Origin: Marinomonas spartinae
Lineage (GTDB): Bacteria > Pseudomonadota > Gammaproteobacteria > Pseudomonadales > Marinomonadaceae
DNA: 64,000 bases
NCBI RefSeq assembly: GCF_900089775.1
Contig: NZ_FLOB01000009.1
Location: 1-64,000 of the forward strand
Direction: 5' to 3'
The notes below the pieces were generated by a model. That model did not search any database, was not told where the DNA came from, and saw nothing but the letters and a program-made list of their open reading frames with translations. The position numbers and the translations under genes were made by a program. Shown here one piece after another: positions 6,729 to 17,397 of this stretch. Numbering within the stretch: the stretch's first letter is position 1; every line of letters begins with the position of its first letter.

Positions 6729-9700
6729 TTATTCTTCAAGAACGACAATTGCTTGCCCTGCATTAACGCGGCTGCCGTCTTTTAATAACAAATTCGCTAC
6801 CGCGCCTGCGCTAGGGGCATAGATGGGAATTTCCATTTTCATGGATTCTAAAATCACTAGCAGTTGCCCTGCTTGCACCTGATCCCCTTCTGCCACTTGA
6901 GTTTGCCAGACGCTACCAGAGACGGGGCTATCAACGACGGTCGCGTCTTCGCTCCAGGTGATGTCGGTGGAAACGGCTTCGGCTTCGTCTGTATCAAAAT
7001 GGAATTGACCATTGGCATGCCAGCGCGCTAATTCGTCTTCAAAGGCTTTATTACGACCTTGTTTGAAGCTCTCAATGCTGTCTTGGTTGTCATCGATAAA
7101 GCTTTGATAGTCAGACAAAGAGAAGGTGCTCTCTTCGATGCGTATTGGGCTTTTATTTCCAGGGAAAGTGTCATGGGGGAAGTCTTTACGGATCTGCTCC
7201 AGTTCTTCGTGGCTCACTTCGTAAAAACGAATTTGGTCAAAGAAGCGCAATAACCAAGGTTTGCTGAACGCGCTGGTCTGACGATAGCGGTTCCACATTT
7301 GTAATGTCCGGCCAACAAATTGATAGCCGCCAGGGCCTTCCATGCCATACACACACAAGTATGATCCACCGATGCCCACCGAGTTTTCCGCAGTCCAGGT
7401 ACGTGCTGGGTTGTATTTGGTGGTCACTAGACGATGACGCGGATCCACTGGCGTGGCCACGGGGGCACCAAGGTACACATCCCCCAAACCCATCACCAAA
7501 TAGCTCGCACTGAACAGGATGTCTTTGACCTCGTTAATGCTGTCTAGGCCATTGATACGACGGATAAACTCTAGATTACTTGGGCACCAAGGGGCATTAG
7601 AACGTACGGATTGGGCGTATTTGTCGATGGCTTCTTGGCAAGCTCTGTCATCCCATGACAAAGGCAAATAGACAATTCTTGATGGCACGGTGAGTTCATC
7701 AAGCTGTGTGCTTAAGGCTTGCTCCGCCGTTTCTAGATGGCCTAATAAAGCCGTGTAGCTCAGTTGTTGACTGTCGTAGTGAATCTGCAAGGAGCGAATC
7801 CCCGGTGTCAGTTCACGCATTCCGGCTAATGGGTTTTGCTCTAGCCATTGCATCAAGGCGTGAGCACGAAAACGCAAACGAATATCCAGTATTTGCTCAC
7901 CATATTCCACCAGCAGGAAGTGATCTCCCGCCGCACGATAGACGATTTCGTCACCAAACCGATCCGCCGATAACGTTTTCAGAATCGGTGTCTGCTCTTC
8001 ACAAGGGATGTCACAAGAGGGAATGTCGCGTTCAAACGCGGTGAGATTTGCCAAGCCGTTATTTTGGGCGGCTTCTAGGGCCACGGCGTTTTCCAAGGTC
8101 ACAGGAATAAAACGAATTTTATCCCCTGCGCGAAGTTGACCCAGCTTCCATAAATCCGCTGTAATCACCGTAGCAGGGCAAACAAAGCCACCAAGGGATG
8201 GACCGTCTGGCCCTAAAATCACTGGCATGTCGCCGGTAAAATCCACACTACCAAAAGCGTAAGCGTTGTCATGAATATTGGACGGATGAAGCCCTGCTTC
8301 ACCACCGTCGTTACGTGCCCATTTCGGTTTTGGGCCGATTAAGCGCACCCCGGTACGGCTGGAGTTATAATGGATTTCCCAGTCTGTGCTGAAGAACATC
8401 TGGATGTCTTCTGGGGTGAAGAAATCTGGCGAGCCATGTGGTCCGTAGATCACCCGCAATTCATGGTGATTGCCCAGCTGGGGCACCAATTCGCCTGGGG
8501 CATGTGTGGGCAAATTGTCCAAAGACGCAGGTAACGTGTGCAAAACATCGCCTGTTTGAATGGCTCGGCCATTGTGACCACCAAAGTGTCCCAGTGTGAA
8601 AGTGGATTTCGACCCCAAATAATCGGGACAATCAAAACCACCCGCTACGGCTAAATAGGCCCGTGCGCCCTGCTCTTTGATGCGACCCAAAGCTAACGTC
8701 TCGCCCGCTTTGATGGTCACTACTTGGTTTTGCTCAATGGCTTGGCCATCGATTGTTGCATCAATCATCGCTCCACAAACGACCAGGCATGTTGCAAAGC
8801 TGAATTTCAAACTTGGCCCTTGCAGGGTAATTTCCATGGCGGCGGCAGAGTCTGGGTTATTCAGCAAGCGGTTGGCGAGACGGAAATGGTAATTATCAAA
8901 AGGGCCTGACGGAGGCACGCCCACATTCCAATGATGTTGGCGACCAGGAAAATCTTGCAAGGTGGTTTGTGTACCGCCACTGAGCACATCAATACGTTCT
9001 GGCTGGTAGACATACTGGTTGAGATAACGTGTACTCACTTCACCACGCAGTAAAACAGGGTCGATAACCAAGTTTTTCAAGTAGTCTAAGTTGGTTTCTG
9101 TGCCATATAGCACACAGTCGTCGAGGGTAGCTTTTAACTGGGCAAAGGCGCTCTCGCGATTCGCCTGATGGATAATCACTTTCGCCAGCATAGGATCAAA
9201 ATACGGTGACACTTCGATACCAGTTTCGACCCAAGTATCAATGCGAACACCCGAACCAGCAGCAACCTTAGTATTAGCCAAAGGCCACTGAACCTGACTC
9301 AACAAACCGGCACAAGGCTGAAAGTCTTTATACGGGTCTTCCGCGTAAAGGCGCACTTGTACCGCATGACCCTTCGGTTTTAACGCTTCACGCTTAGCGT
9401 CTAGGGCAAGGTCTTCGCCAGCGGCAAGACGTATCATCCATTCCACCAAGTCCACACCGTAGACCATTTCGGTGACGCCATGTTCCACCTGCAAACGCGT
9501 ATTCACTTCCAAAAAGTAAAACTCGTCCGTGTCCATATCGTAGATAAATTCTACCGTACCAGCATTGCGATACTGAACAGACGACAATAATAACTCAGCG
9601 GTTTGATGAAGCTGTTTGCGCACCTCATCGGTAAGGTTTGGCGCGGGGCATTCTTCGACGACTTTTTGGTTACGACGTTGGCTAGAGCAATCGCGCTCCC

Positions 9701-10370
9701 CCAGTGCTAATGCGCTCCCTTTGCCATCGGCAAAGATCTGCACTTCAATATGACGAGCGCGAGCAATGAACTTCTCTAAAAAAACGCCGTCGTCCGCAAA
9801 GTTATTGGCACCTAAACGACGCACGGAATCAAAGCTGTCTCGTAAGCCTTTCTCATCGTGGCATAGATGCATACCAATGCCACCGCCACCCGCCGTGCTT
9901 TTTAGCATCACAGGGTAGCCAATGGCGCTTGCGGTTTGGCAAGCGCTGTCTAAATCGGTGAGCAATTCGGAGCCTGGCGACAGTGGTACATTGGCTTTTT
10001 CTGCCAATTCCCGTGCTCTGTGTTTCAGGCCAAACTCAATCATTTGTTCGGCGGTTGGGCCAATAAAGGCAATGCCTTCTTCTTCACAGCGACGAACAAA
10101 GGCCGCGTTTTCACTCAAAAAACCGTAGCCGGGATGAATCGCCTGGGCACCCGATTGTTTGGCTATATTGAGTATTTTGTCCATATCCAAATAGGTGTCG
10201 CTGGCACTGCCTTCGCCTAAGGAATAAGCTTCATCCGCGCGTTTAACGTGTAAACTTTTGGCATCGGATTCGGAGTACACGGCCACGGAGCCAATCTGCA
10301 TGGTGTTAAGCGTGCGAATAATACGAGTGGCGATGGCGCCTCGATTGGCTATTAAAACCTTATTAAACAT
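6729..10370 (-). CDS. Biotin-dependent guanidine carboxylase (urea carboxylase family)
   Basis: 1213 residues. Order: biotin carboxylase with ATP-grasp (about 1-445), AHS2/KipA-like domain (about 455-765, with DYLGSKSTFTLGHFGGH), AHS1/KipI-like domain (about 795-1010), and a C-terminal biotinyl domain with ESMKMEI, biotin on Lys 1178. The family carboxylates urea, but members in operons with guanidine riboswitches and the two DUF1989 proteins are known to prefer guanidine, giving carboxyguanidine. Both features are present here, so guanidine is the likely substrate; residual urea activity is possible. The start ATG follows AAGG, which lies immediately after the second hairpin of a guanidine-II riboswitch. 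Databases will often call it urea carboxylase. Confidence 0.92.
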   Translation of the reverse strand: MFNKVLIANRGAIATRIIRTLNTMQIGSVAVYSESDAKSLHVKRADEAYSLGEGSASDTYLDMDKILNIAKQSGAQAIHPGYGFLSENAAFVRRCEEEGIAFIGPTAEQMIEFGLKHRARELAEKANVPLSPGSELLTDLDSACQTASAIGYPVMLKSTAGGGGIGMHLCHDEKGLRDSFDSVRRLGANNFADDGVFLEKFIARARHIEVQIFADGKGSALALGERDCSSQRRNQKVVEECPAPNLTDEVRKQLHQTAELLLSSVQYRNAGTVEFIYDMDTDEFYFLEVNTRLQVEHGVTEMVYGVDLVEWMIRLAAGEDLALDAKREALKPKGHAVQVRLYAEDPYKDFQPCAGLLSQVQWPLANTKVAAGSGVRIDTWVETGIEVSPYFDPMLAKVIIHQANRESAFAQLKATLDDCVLYGTETNLDYLKNLVIDPVLLRGEVSTRYLNQYVYQPERIDVLSGGTQTTLQDFPGRQHHWNVGVPPSGPFDNYHFRLANRLLNNPDSAAAMEITLQGPSLKFSFATCLVVCGAMIDATIDGQAIEQNQVVTIKAGETLALGRIKEQGARAYLAVAGGFDCPDYLGSKSTFTLGHFGGHNGRAIQTGDVLHTLPASLDNLPTHAPGELVPQLGNHHELRVIYGPHGSPDFFTPEDIQMFFSTDWEIHYNSSRTGVRLIGPKPKWARNDGGEAGLHPSNIHDNAYAFGSVDFTGDMPVILGPDGPSLGGFVCPATVITADLWKLGQLRAGDKIRFIPVTLENAVALEAAQNNGLANLTAFERDIPSCDIPCEEQTPILKTLSADRFGDEIVYRAAGDHFLLVEYGEQILDIRLRFRAHALMQWLEQNPLAGMRELTPGIRSLQIHYDSQQLSYTALLGHLETAEQALSTQLDELTVPSRIVYLPLSWDDRACQEAIDKYAQSVRSNAPWCPSNLEFIRRINGLDSINEVKDILFSASYLVMGLGDVYLGAPVATPVDPRHRLVTTKYNPARTWTAENSVGIGGSYLCVYGMEGPGGYQFVGRTLQMWNRYRQTSAFSKPWLLRFFDQIRFYEVSHEELEQIRKDFPHDTFPGNKSPIRIEESTFSLSDYQSFIDDNQDSIESFKQGRNKAFEDELARWHANGQFHFDTDEAEAVSTDITWSEDATVVDSPVSGSVWQTQVAEGDQVQAGQLLVILESMKMEIPIYAPSAGAVANLLLKDGSRVNAGQAIVVLEE

Positions 10371-10382
10371 GGTTCAACCTTG

Positions 10383-10427
10383 TCCGGGCCGTCCCGGAGT
10401 GAGATAAACCTCAGTGGCCGTCCACTG
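10383..10427 (-). promoter_or_regulatory. Guanidine-II (mini-ykkC) riboswitch before the carboxylase gene
   Basis: On the minus strand there are two perfect 6-bp hairpins, both capped by the same tetraloop ACGG: CAGTGG-ACGG-CCACTG (10427-10412) and TCCGGG-ACGG-CCCGGA (10398-10383), with a 13-nt linker. Paired hairpins with ACGR loops closed by GG/CC are the defining form of the guanidine-II class. The ribosome binding site AAGG begins three bases after the second hairpin and the carboxylase ATG follows at 10370, so control of translation is the likely mechanism. It sits inside an operon already headed by a guanidine-I riboswitch. Confidence 0.9.
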
Positions 10428-10636
10428 GGCTAACTAAAACGATCAGCTCTATCGGTCGTGACAGAGTGTTTCATGAACAAAGCCTGTATTAAACAAGCCA
10501 GAATGTCTGAGTAAAAACAGGTATAGAAAACGCTCAGTCGAAATACAGTCCCTGTATTTAACAACCTGCCGCCCCCATCCATGAGGCTGCTTATTTCGTA
10601 AGCTGTTTTCTCTATCAAGCATCTCAGACTACCAAT
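10428..10636. other. Intergenic region within the guanidine operon
   Basis: About 210 bp without a gene. It holds a perfect 8-bp inverted repeat around TCC (10541-10559, AAATACAG / CTGTATTT) and a near-direct repeat CCTGTATTWAACAA at 10483-10496 and 10551-10564. No clear promoter or terminator was recognised. A 62-codon open frame here has no family match or good start and was not accepted. The length suggests that carboxylase and atzF may also have their own promoter. Confidence 0.5.
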
Positions 10637-11281
10637 TTAGCGTTTATCCCAGACCAACATATCCACTGGCGTTGGGTTATAGCCGTTACAAGGGTTATTT
10701 AATTGTGGGCAATTAGAAATCAGCACGATAATGTCCATTTTGGCCACCATTTCCACGTATTTGCCGGGGGCTGAAATCCCATCTTCAAAGGTCAAACCAC
10801 CCGCTTGCGTCACAGGCACATTCATAAAAAAGTTGATGTTGTGGCTAATGTCGCGCTTCGATAAGCCAAACTCTGGGTTTTCAGTAATCGCTAACATCCA
10901 GCTATCACGACAAGCGTGCATACAACGTTTTTCTAGATCATAACGCACGGTATTACTTTCTGTTGCGCAGGCTCCACCTAGCGTGTCGTGGCGACCACAG
11001 GTATCCGCGACGATCTCCAACATAACGTTGTTTTGATTGGAGCGAATTTCTGAGCCAGCAGTTAAATACACGTTGCCTTGCTCGCGAATGGTATCCGTGG
11101 CGCTGTAGCGCTCGGCAGGATCATTGGCGTTGTAAAACAAGGTATCCGCCGCTTGATTGCCTTCTAAATCAACGAGACGAAACGTACTGCCCGCTTTTAC
11201 AACGCCAATAAAATAATCCCCCGCATCAATATGGTAAGTGGTATTGGCATGCTCTGGGTTTAATAGGCTTTCTTTGATCAT
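10637..11281 (-). CDS. Carboxyguanidine deiminase subunit, DUF1989 (urea carboxylase-associated protein 1 type)
   Basis: 214 residues. It matches the shorter of the two urea-carboxylase-associated DUF1989 proteins: [21 protein letters not shown]-like [11 protein letters not shown], and [22 protein letters not shown], with Cys and His residues suited to zinc binding. Together with its neighbour it is known to form carboxyguanidine deiminase, which removes ammonia from carboxyguanidine to give allophanate. It follows the larger subunit by 2 nt, so the two are probably translated in a coupled way. Assignment to CgdA or CgdB was left open. Confidence 0.88.
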   Translation of the reverse strand: MIKESLLNPEHANTTYHIDAGDYFIGVVKAGSTFRLVDLEGNQAADTLFYNANDPAERYSATDTIREQGNVYLTAGSEIRSNQNNVMLEIVADTCGRHDTLGGACATESNTVRYDLEKRCMHACRDSWMLAITENPEFGLSKRDISHNINFFMNVPVTQAGGLTFEDGISAPGKYVEMVAKMDIIVLISNCPQLNNPCNGYNPTPVDMLVWDKR

Positions 11282-11283
11282 GA

Positions 11284-12024
11284 TTAGGCCTCCGCGCCAG
11301 TGTCTGTGCTCATCTCAGCACCAAGGTAATAAAGTTCGTTATTCGCAAAGCCACGTTGGTTTTCAGGGCGAGACATTTTGCATGAATCGTCCTCTTCCAC
11401 AGGGGCAGCTTTTTCTAACAGGATGGCAATCGGCTTTTTTGGGTAACTGGCCGCGCTGCTTAATGGATGTGGGCAAGTATGCAACATCACCAAAGTATCC
11501 ATTTCAAAACGCAAAGTGACACTTGAACCAGCAGGACTGTTGCCTTCCACTAACGACATATTGCCGTCAGCATCGGTACCCACTCGACTAAATAAGTTCA
11601 AATTTGCGGCGATGTCGGCTTTGGTTAGTCCATATTTGGCCATTTCTACCAGCATGGCATCGTGACCATTTTGCATCCAATCATTACGATCGTTTTGGTA
11701 GTCGCGCTTGCCCCACTTGGCGGCAATGTGAGAGGCGTGACTGTTACCGCTGACGGTTTCATGCCAGCCCACGGAGTCTTCGATAATGGAAGCAAAGATG
11801 CGCCCCATGTCAGAATACAAGCAATGACCTTTGGTAAGTTTGAAAGTATGCTGCCCTTTTAAGGTGTCTGGCGCGTTGTAACGTTCCAATAAGTTTTCTG
11901 GGTTGTAAAACACCATGCCCACATTGGCATCGCCTTCGATGTCGGTGAGGGTCATTTGCATACCACGGCGCACACGCAGTGACCAGTGGCTAGCGGCCGG
12001 AATAATGGTTTCGTACTTTTTCAT
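11284..12024 (-). CDS. Carboxyguanidine deiminase subunit, DUF1989 (urea carboxylase-associated protein 2 type)
   Basis: 246 residues. Motifs are [42 protein letters not shown] and [12 protein letters not shown], all hallmarks of the longer DUF1989 member found beside urea/guanidine carboxylases. It is homologous to the adjacent protein, so the pair is an old duplication that forms a hetero-oligomer. A C-terminal tail (about 205-246) extends beyond the core domain. It lies 20 nt after the ATPase gene in the same operon. Confidence 0.88.
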   Translation of the reverse strand: MKKYETIIPAASHWSLRVRRGMQMTLTDIEGDANVGMVFYNPENLLERYNAPDTLKGQHTFKLTKGHCLYSDMGRIFASIIEDSVGWHETVSGNSHASHIAAKWGKRDYQNDRNDWMQNGHDAMLVEMAKYGLTKADIAANLNLFSRVGTDADGNMSLVEGNSPAGSSVTLRFEMDTLVMLHTCPHPLSSAASYPKKPIAILLEKAAPVEEDDSCKMSRPENQRGFANNELYYLGAEMSTDTGAEA

Positions 12025-12044
12025 AATAAATTTTCCTCTGCGTT

Positions 12045-12902
12045 CTATTCCATACTCGAAATGGGCTGTTCCATTTTAGTAATCGGTCGAAGCTGTTGAT
12101 CGATTTCGTCATAAAGCGGCTCAGGCATATGACCTACCGGTAGGTCATAGGTGATTGAAGCGCCATAGGCATTGGGGGAATGGGGGTCATGACGCAGTTT
12201 GTCGAATACCCATAAGCGTGTGCCGAGGTAGAAGCCTTCTTTTAGATCATGGGTGACCATAAAAATGGTCAGTTTATGTTTGTGCCAAAGGTCCAATACC
12301 AAGGCATGCATATCCGCCCGAATGCCTGGGTCTAATGCACCAAAAGGCTCATCCAGCAGTAAAATGCGCGGTTTACAGATCACCGCTTGGGCAATGGCAA
12401 GCCGCTGCTTCATACCGCCAGATAACTCGTGGGGATAACGATTCAAGGCATGACCCAGCCCTACTTGTGCCAGCATCTCAGCGGCTTCCTGCTTGGCAAC
12501 TTTTTTCTCTTTGCCAAATAAGTAGCCAGTGATAGAGGATTTTTGAAAGCCCTTAGCCGCGATGACATTCTCCAACACGGTCATATGGGGAAACACTGAA
12601 TATTGCTGAAACACAATGCCACGATCGGAACCAGGTTCGTTGGGAATCGGTTTGCCATCCAACAGCAATTCCCCTTCGGTGGCCGTTTCAATCCCTAAGA
12701 TCATTTTCAAAAAGGTACTTTTGCCGCAACCAGAGGCCCCCACTAAGGTAATAAACTCCCCTTCTTGCACCGAGACATTGACCCGTTCGAGAATAATGTC
12801 TTGCCCGTAGGATTTACCTATGTTGGTACCTTGAATAATGGGCGTCACTGCGGCCTTCTTCACGTTGGATACGGCAGTCTTTGTCTGAATAGATTGACTC
12901 AT
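12045..12902 (-). CDS. ABC transporter ATP-binding protein (NitT/TauT type), guanidine uptake
   Basis: About 285 residues. Walker A is GASGCGKST, the signature is LSGGMKQRLAIAQA, and Walker B is RILLLDEPFGALD, followed by the His-switch VTHD. It energises import by the permease encoded just upstream. The frame opens seven codons earlier, but ATG 12902 has GGAGG in front and overlaps the permease stop as ATGA, so it is chosen as the start. Membership in the guanidine operon indicates guanidine or a related cation as substrate; that is inference. Confidence 0.92.
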   Translation of the reverse strand: MSQSIQTKTAVSNVKKAAVTPIIQGTNIGKSYGQDIILERVNVSVQEGEFITLVGASGCGKSTFLKMILGIETATEGELLLDGKPIPNEPGSDRGIVFQQYSVFPHMTVLENVIAAKGFQKSSITGYLFGKEKKVAKQEAAEMLAQVGLGHALNRYPHELSGGMKQRLAIAQAVICKPRILLLDEPFGALDPGIRADMHALVLDLWHKHKLTIFMVTHDLKEGFYLGTRLWVFDKLRHDPHSPNAYGASITYDLPVGHMPEPLYDEIDQQLRPITKMEQPISSME

Positions 12903-13729
12903 GCGCCCCCCTCCAGACTCCAAGGAAAGAGTCGTCGATTCAATCGAGCCAATAAGAAGTCAATCAAGAATGCCAACAGAGTAATCCACGCCACATAAGG
13001 CAAAATGATGTCCATGGCAAGATAACGACGTACTAAGAAAATGCGATAACCCAAGCCATCGGTGGAAGAGATGGCTTCTGCGGCGATTAAAAACAGCCAG
13101 CCAGAGCCCAATGACAAGCGTATCGCATCAATCAGTTTGGGCATGATTTGCGGTAACAACACGCGAATTAAAATTTGGCTGGTGCTTGCTCCAAGTGTTT
13201 GAGCCTTCACCAGTTGTTCTGACGGAATTTCCTGTGTTCGCCGCTGAATATCCCGAGCGATAAACGGGGTAATCCCGATGGCAATCAAGGTAATTTTCGA
13301 GGCCTCCCCTAATCCCACAACAATGAATAAAATCGGCAACAACGCCAAAGGCGGCACCAATGAAATCACGGTCAGCAAAGGGGAAAAACTGGCATTCACC
13401 ACGGGTAAAGCGCCCGTTAATAAACCTATAACCAATCCCAGCAACGCCGCAATCAGCACCCCCGCCCCTAAGCGCCCCAGACTACTCAACGTATCCTGCC
13501 AGAACACATAGTCCCCCGTCCGACGACTGGGCTCAAACGCCATACGGTAGATCGCATCGCCCATTTGACTGAACGCAGGCAGCATTTTATCACTGGGGTT
13601 GATCGCTAAGCGGGCATCCGAGCTCACCATATAGATCACCAATAACAGAACAAAAGGCAGTAGGCCGATAATAATCGCACTGGTTCTGCTTGGTTTTAAA
13701 TTAATCATTTTTTTCATGTTGAGTCCCAT
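12899..13729 (-). CDS. ABC transporter permease (NitT/TauT type), guanidine uptake
   Basis: About 276 residues with six predicted membrane segments and the BPD-type coupling loop AQTLGASTSQILIRVLLPQ. It resembles SsuC/TauC permeases. The frame is open to 13777, but the first codons are charged and lack a ribosome binding site; ATG 13729 (AAGAGAG upstream) is the better start, with 13717 as an alternative. It overlaps the ATPase gene by four bases. Confidence 0.9.
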   Translation of the reverse strand: MGLNMKKMINLKPSRTSAIIIGLLPFVLLLVIYMVSSDARLAINPSDKMLPAFSQMGDAIYRMAFEPSRRTGDYVFWQDTLSSLGRLGAGVLIAALLGLVIGLLTGALPVVNASFSPLLTVISLVPPLALLPILFIVVGLGEASKITLIAIGITPFIARDIQRRTQEIPSEQLVKAQTLGASTSQILIRVLLPQIMPKLIDAIRLSLGSGWLFLIAAEAISSTDGLGYRIFLVRRYLAMDIILPYVAWITLLAFLIDFLLARLNRRLFPWSLEGGA

Positions 13730-13816
13730 GACCACTCTCTTCGCTCTTCTTCCCTTAGTTTTCTCAATGAAAACCAAGGGAAGCCAGACCTCCAGAGAAT
13801 GCGTTTGTCGGGTGAA

Positions 13817-14869
13817 TTACAGTTTTCCGTCGGCTGCCATTTGCATATAGGTCGGGTCAAAGCGCAGTTTGATATTGTTTTTATCGCCAAATACGCCAGC
13901 CGGCATTTGAATACCAACCGCCCCTGCACTTGGCGCCCCATCACCTAATAAACCGTGCGCAAACGAGAATTCAGCAACGTGCTTCATGGTGGTGTAGAGT
14001 TGTTTACTATCGACCAACTTAAGAGCTGATTGTGGCGTGTAGAACATGTGGGTTTTTGCCAATTGCGCATCGTAACCAGCAAGGTTTGTTTCCGCTGCCT
14101 CGGCCATATCCGTACGGACTTCTTTGGCTTTCGCGCTGTTACCTTGCATCAAGCCCATGATTTCGTACCAAGCACCAACAAGGGCTTTACCAAAATTAGG
14201 GTTCTCTTTAAGGGTTTTGGTATTGACGACCATGGTGTCTAGGATTTCGCCTGGGATTTGAGAAGAGTCAAACACATCATAGGTGTTCGGCATTTGTAGA
14301 ATCTCACTGACAATGGGGTTCCATGTCACAGCGGCCGTTACGTCACTGGTGCCAAACACCGATGCCATGTCTGCATCAGAGGTATTCACCACGTTCACGT
14401 CTTTTTCGCTCATTCCCACCGAAGCTAAGGCGCGAGCAAGCAAATAGTGAGACACACTAAATTGAACCAAGTTGACGTTTTGGCCTTTAATGTCTTTTAG
14501 GTGTTTTTTGCCTTTCAAGATAACCGCATCATTACCATTGGAGTAATCACCGACAATCAGTGCCGTACTGTCTACACCACTGGCTGCGGGGATCGTCAAG
14601 GCATCCATATTCGCCATAGTACAGCCATCAAACTGACCTGCGGTATATTGGTTCATGGATTCAACATAGTCATTGATTTGTACGACATCGATATCGATAC
14701 CGTATTTGTCGCCCCATTTTTTGATAATGCCGGACTCTTGAGCATAAGCCCAAGGCATCCAACCCGCATAAATGGACCAACAGACTTTGAAGTGGTCTTT
14801 TGCCAAGACATTGGCAGACAGTAGAAGAGAACAAAGCAGAACGGTTAACTTTTTCGCGGAGTATTGCAT
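13817..14869 (-). CDS. ABC transporter substrate-binding protein (NitT/TauT type), guanidine uptake
   Basis: About 350 residues. An N-terminal Sec signal peptide ends near ANVLA-KD; the mature part begins with KVCWSIYAGWMPW, typical of the NMT1/SsuA-like fold. It should bind guanidine or a related compound in the periplasm and deliver it to the permease. The frame could start at 14902, but ATG 14869 has AAAGGTGA at good spacing and starts a proper signal peptide. It is the first gene of the operon, directly downstream of the guanidine-I riboswitch. Confidence 0.9.
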   Translation of the reverse strand: MQYSAKKLTVLLCSLLLSANVLAKDHFKVCWSIYAGWMPWAYAQESGIIKKWGDKYGIDIDVVQINDYVESMNQYTAGQFDGCTMANMDALTIPAASGVDSTALIVGDYSNGNDAVILKGKKHLKDIKGQNVNLVQFSVSHYLLARALASVGMSEKDVNVVNTSDADMASVFGTSDVTAAVTWNPIVSEILQMPNTYDVFDSSQIPGEILDTMVVNTKTLKENPNFGKALVGAWYEIMGLMQGNSAKAKEVRTDMAEAAETNLAGYDAQLAKTHMFYTPQSALKLVDSKQLYTTMKHVAEFSFAHGLLGDGAPSAGAVGIQMPAGVFGDKNNIKLRFDPTYMQMAADGKL

Positions 14870-14932
14870 AGCGGTCACCTTTTCAGTTTTTACATTACAC
14901 ACGGAGTACCCTTGGCAAATATCGCCATGTGG

Positions 14933-15029
14933 TCTCCCGGGCTTTTGTCCCGCCGTGTAACCTTGAAACTGACAAGGTCGAATGCTCTCGGACCAGTCAC
15001 TATATTTTTCTATATAGCCGGAACCCTAG
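14933..15029 (-). promoter_or_regulatory. Guanidine-I (ykkC) riboswitch
   Basis: On the minus strand the conserved blocks appear in order: CTAGGGTTCCG, then CTGGTCCGAGAG, then ACACGGCGGGA, then AAAAGCCCGGGAGA. These are the invariant parts of the guanidine-I aptamer. Downstream, CCGTGTGTAA (14904-14895) can pair with the aptamer segment TTACACGG (14960-14953), suggesting a ligand-dependent refold before the ribosome binding site. No U-tract terminator is seen, so translational control is likely. Confidence 0.96.
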
Positions 15030-15090
15030 CCTTCTATTACATCAAATTGTGAAGCTCGACTTCCCAAGGGTACGAACTTAATTCATATAT

Positions 15091-15106
15091 AGCAGGTAGC
15101 GTGCCA
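15091..15106 (-). promoter_or_regulatory. Sigma-54 promoter of the guanidine operon
   Basis: On the minus strand TGGCACGCTACCTGCT matches the sigma-54 consensus TGGCACG-N4-TTGCW with one change, and the GG and GC pairs are at the correct spacing. Transcription would start near 15080, about 50 nt before the riboswitch. A GCACC half-site of the NtrC kind is at 15213-15217, roughly 110 bp upstream, but no complete palindrome is present. This fits use of guanidine as a nitrogen source under NtrC-type control. Confidence 0.82.
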
Positions 15107-15303
15107 ATTATTTAATACCCTTGTTTTCATTGGGTTAATTAAAAAAACAGCCAAAAGTGCAAGAAAGATGTTCTTTTATGTTCGCCCAAAAACAGGTCAA
15201 AAAAGTAAAAGCGCACCATGTAAAAGCAGATATATTCGTCAAACATTCAACTTTTTAACAAGCTCACCATTGTTCAAGTCGCTATCCTATGAAAATACAC
15301 ACG
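15107..15303. other. AT-rich upstream region of the guanidine operon
   Basis: About 200 bp without a credible gene. It should carry the enhancer sites for the sigma-54 promoter; only the half-site noted at 15213 was recognised. Confidence 0.4.
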
Positions 15304-15337
15304 AAAAAAAGCTCTTACTATTCAGCAAGAGCTTTTT
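15304..15337 (-). terminator. Terminator of the porin gene
   Basis: AAAAAGCTCTT and AAGAGCTTTTT form an 11-bp stem with flanking A/T runs, 90 bp after the porin stop codon. It separates the porin from the guanidine operon control region. Confidence 0.85.
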
Positions 15338-15428
15338 CCATTCTTATCATCATTATAAGTTTTGTGTTGCTTTTTAGCCGTGCTTCCGTACACCGACATT
15401 CGCTTGTAAATCCATTTGCCTATTAGAA

Positions 15429-17329
<1,901 letters not shown>

Positions 17330-17353
17330 GGTCTAGGAAGGCTTCCCTAGACC
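17330..17353. terminator. Inverted repeat after the broken GNAT gene
   Basis: GGTCTAGG and CCTAGACC flank AAGGCTTC, giving a strong stem 45 bp past the GNAT stop codon. There is no U tract, so it may be a factor-dependent terminator or the remnant of an attC site. Confidence 0.4.
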
Positions 17354-17397
17354 AGGAAACATGTCATGGGGTACGAATGAAGCTAGCCCATCTTTTG

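Noticed and set aside
6729..10370. Urea carboxylase for urea breakdown
   Set aside because: The two guanidine riboswitches and the DUF1989 pair favour guanidine; urea is kept only as a possible side substrate.
10430..10618. 62-codon open frame between the deiminase and carboxylase genes
   Set aside because: No family, no ribosome binding site, and it reads into the guanidine-II riboswitch region; it is better explained as untranslated spacer.
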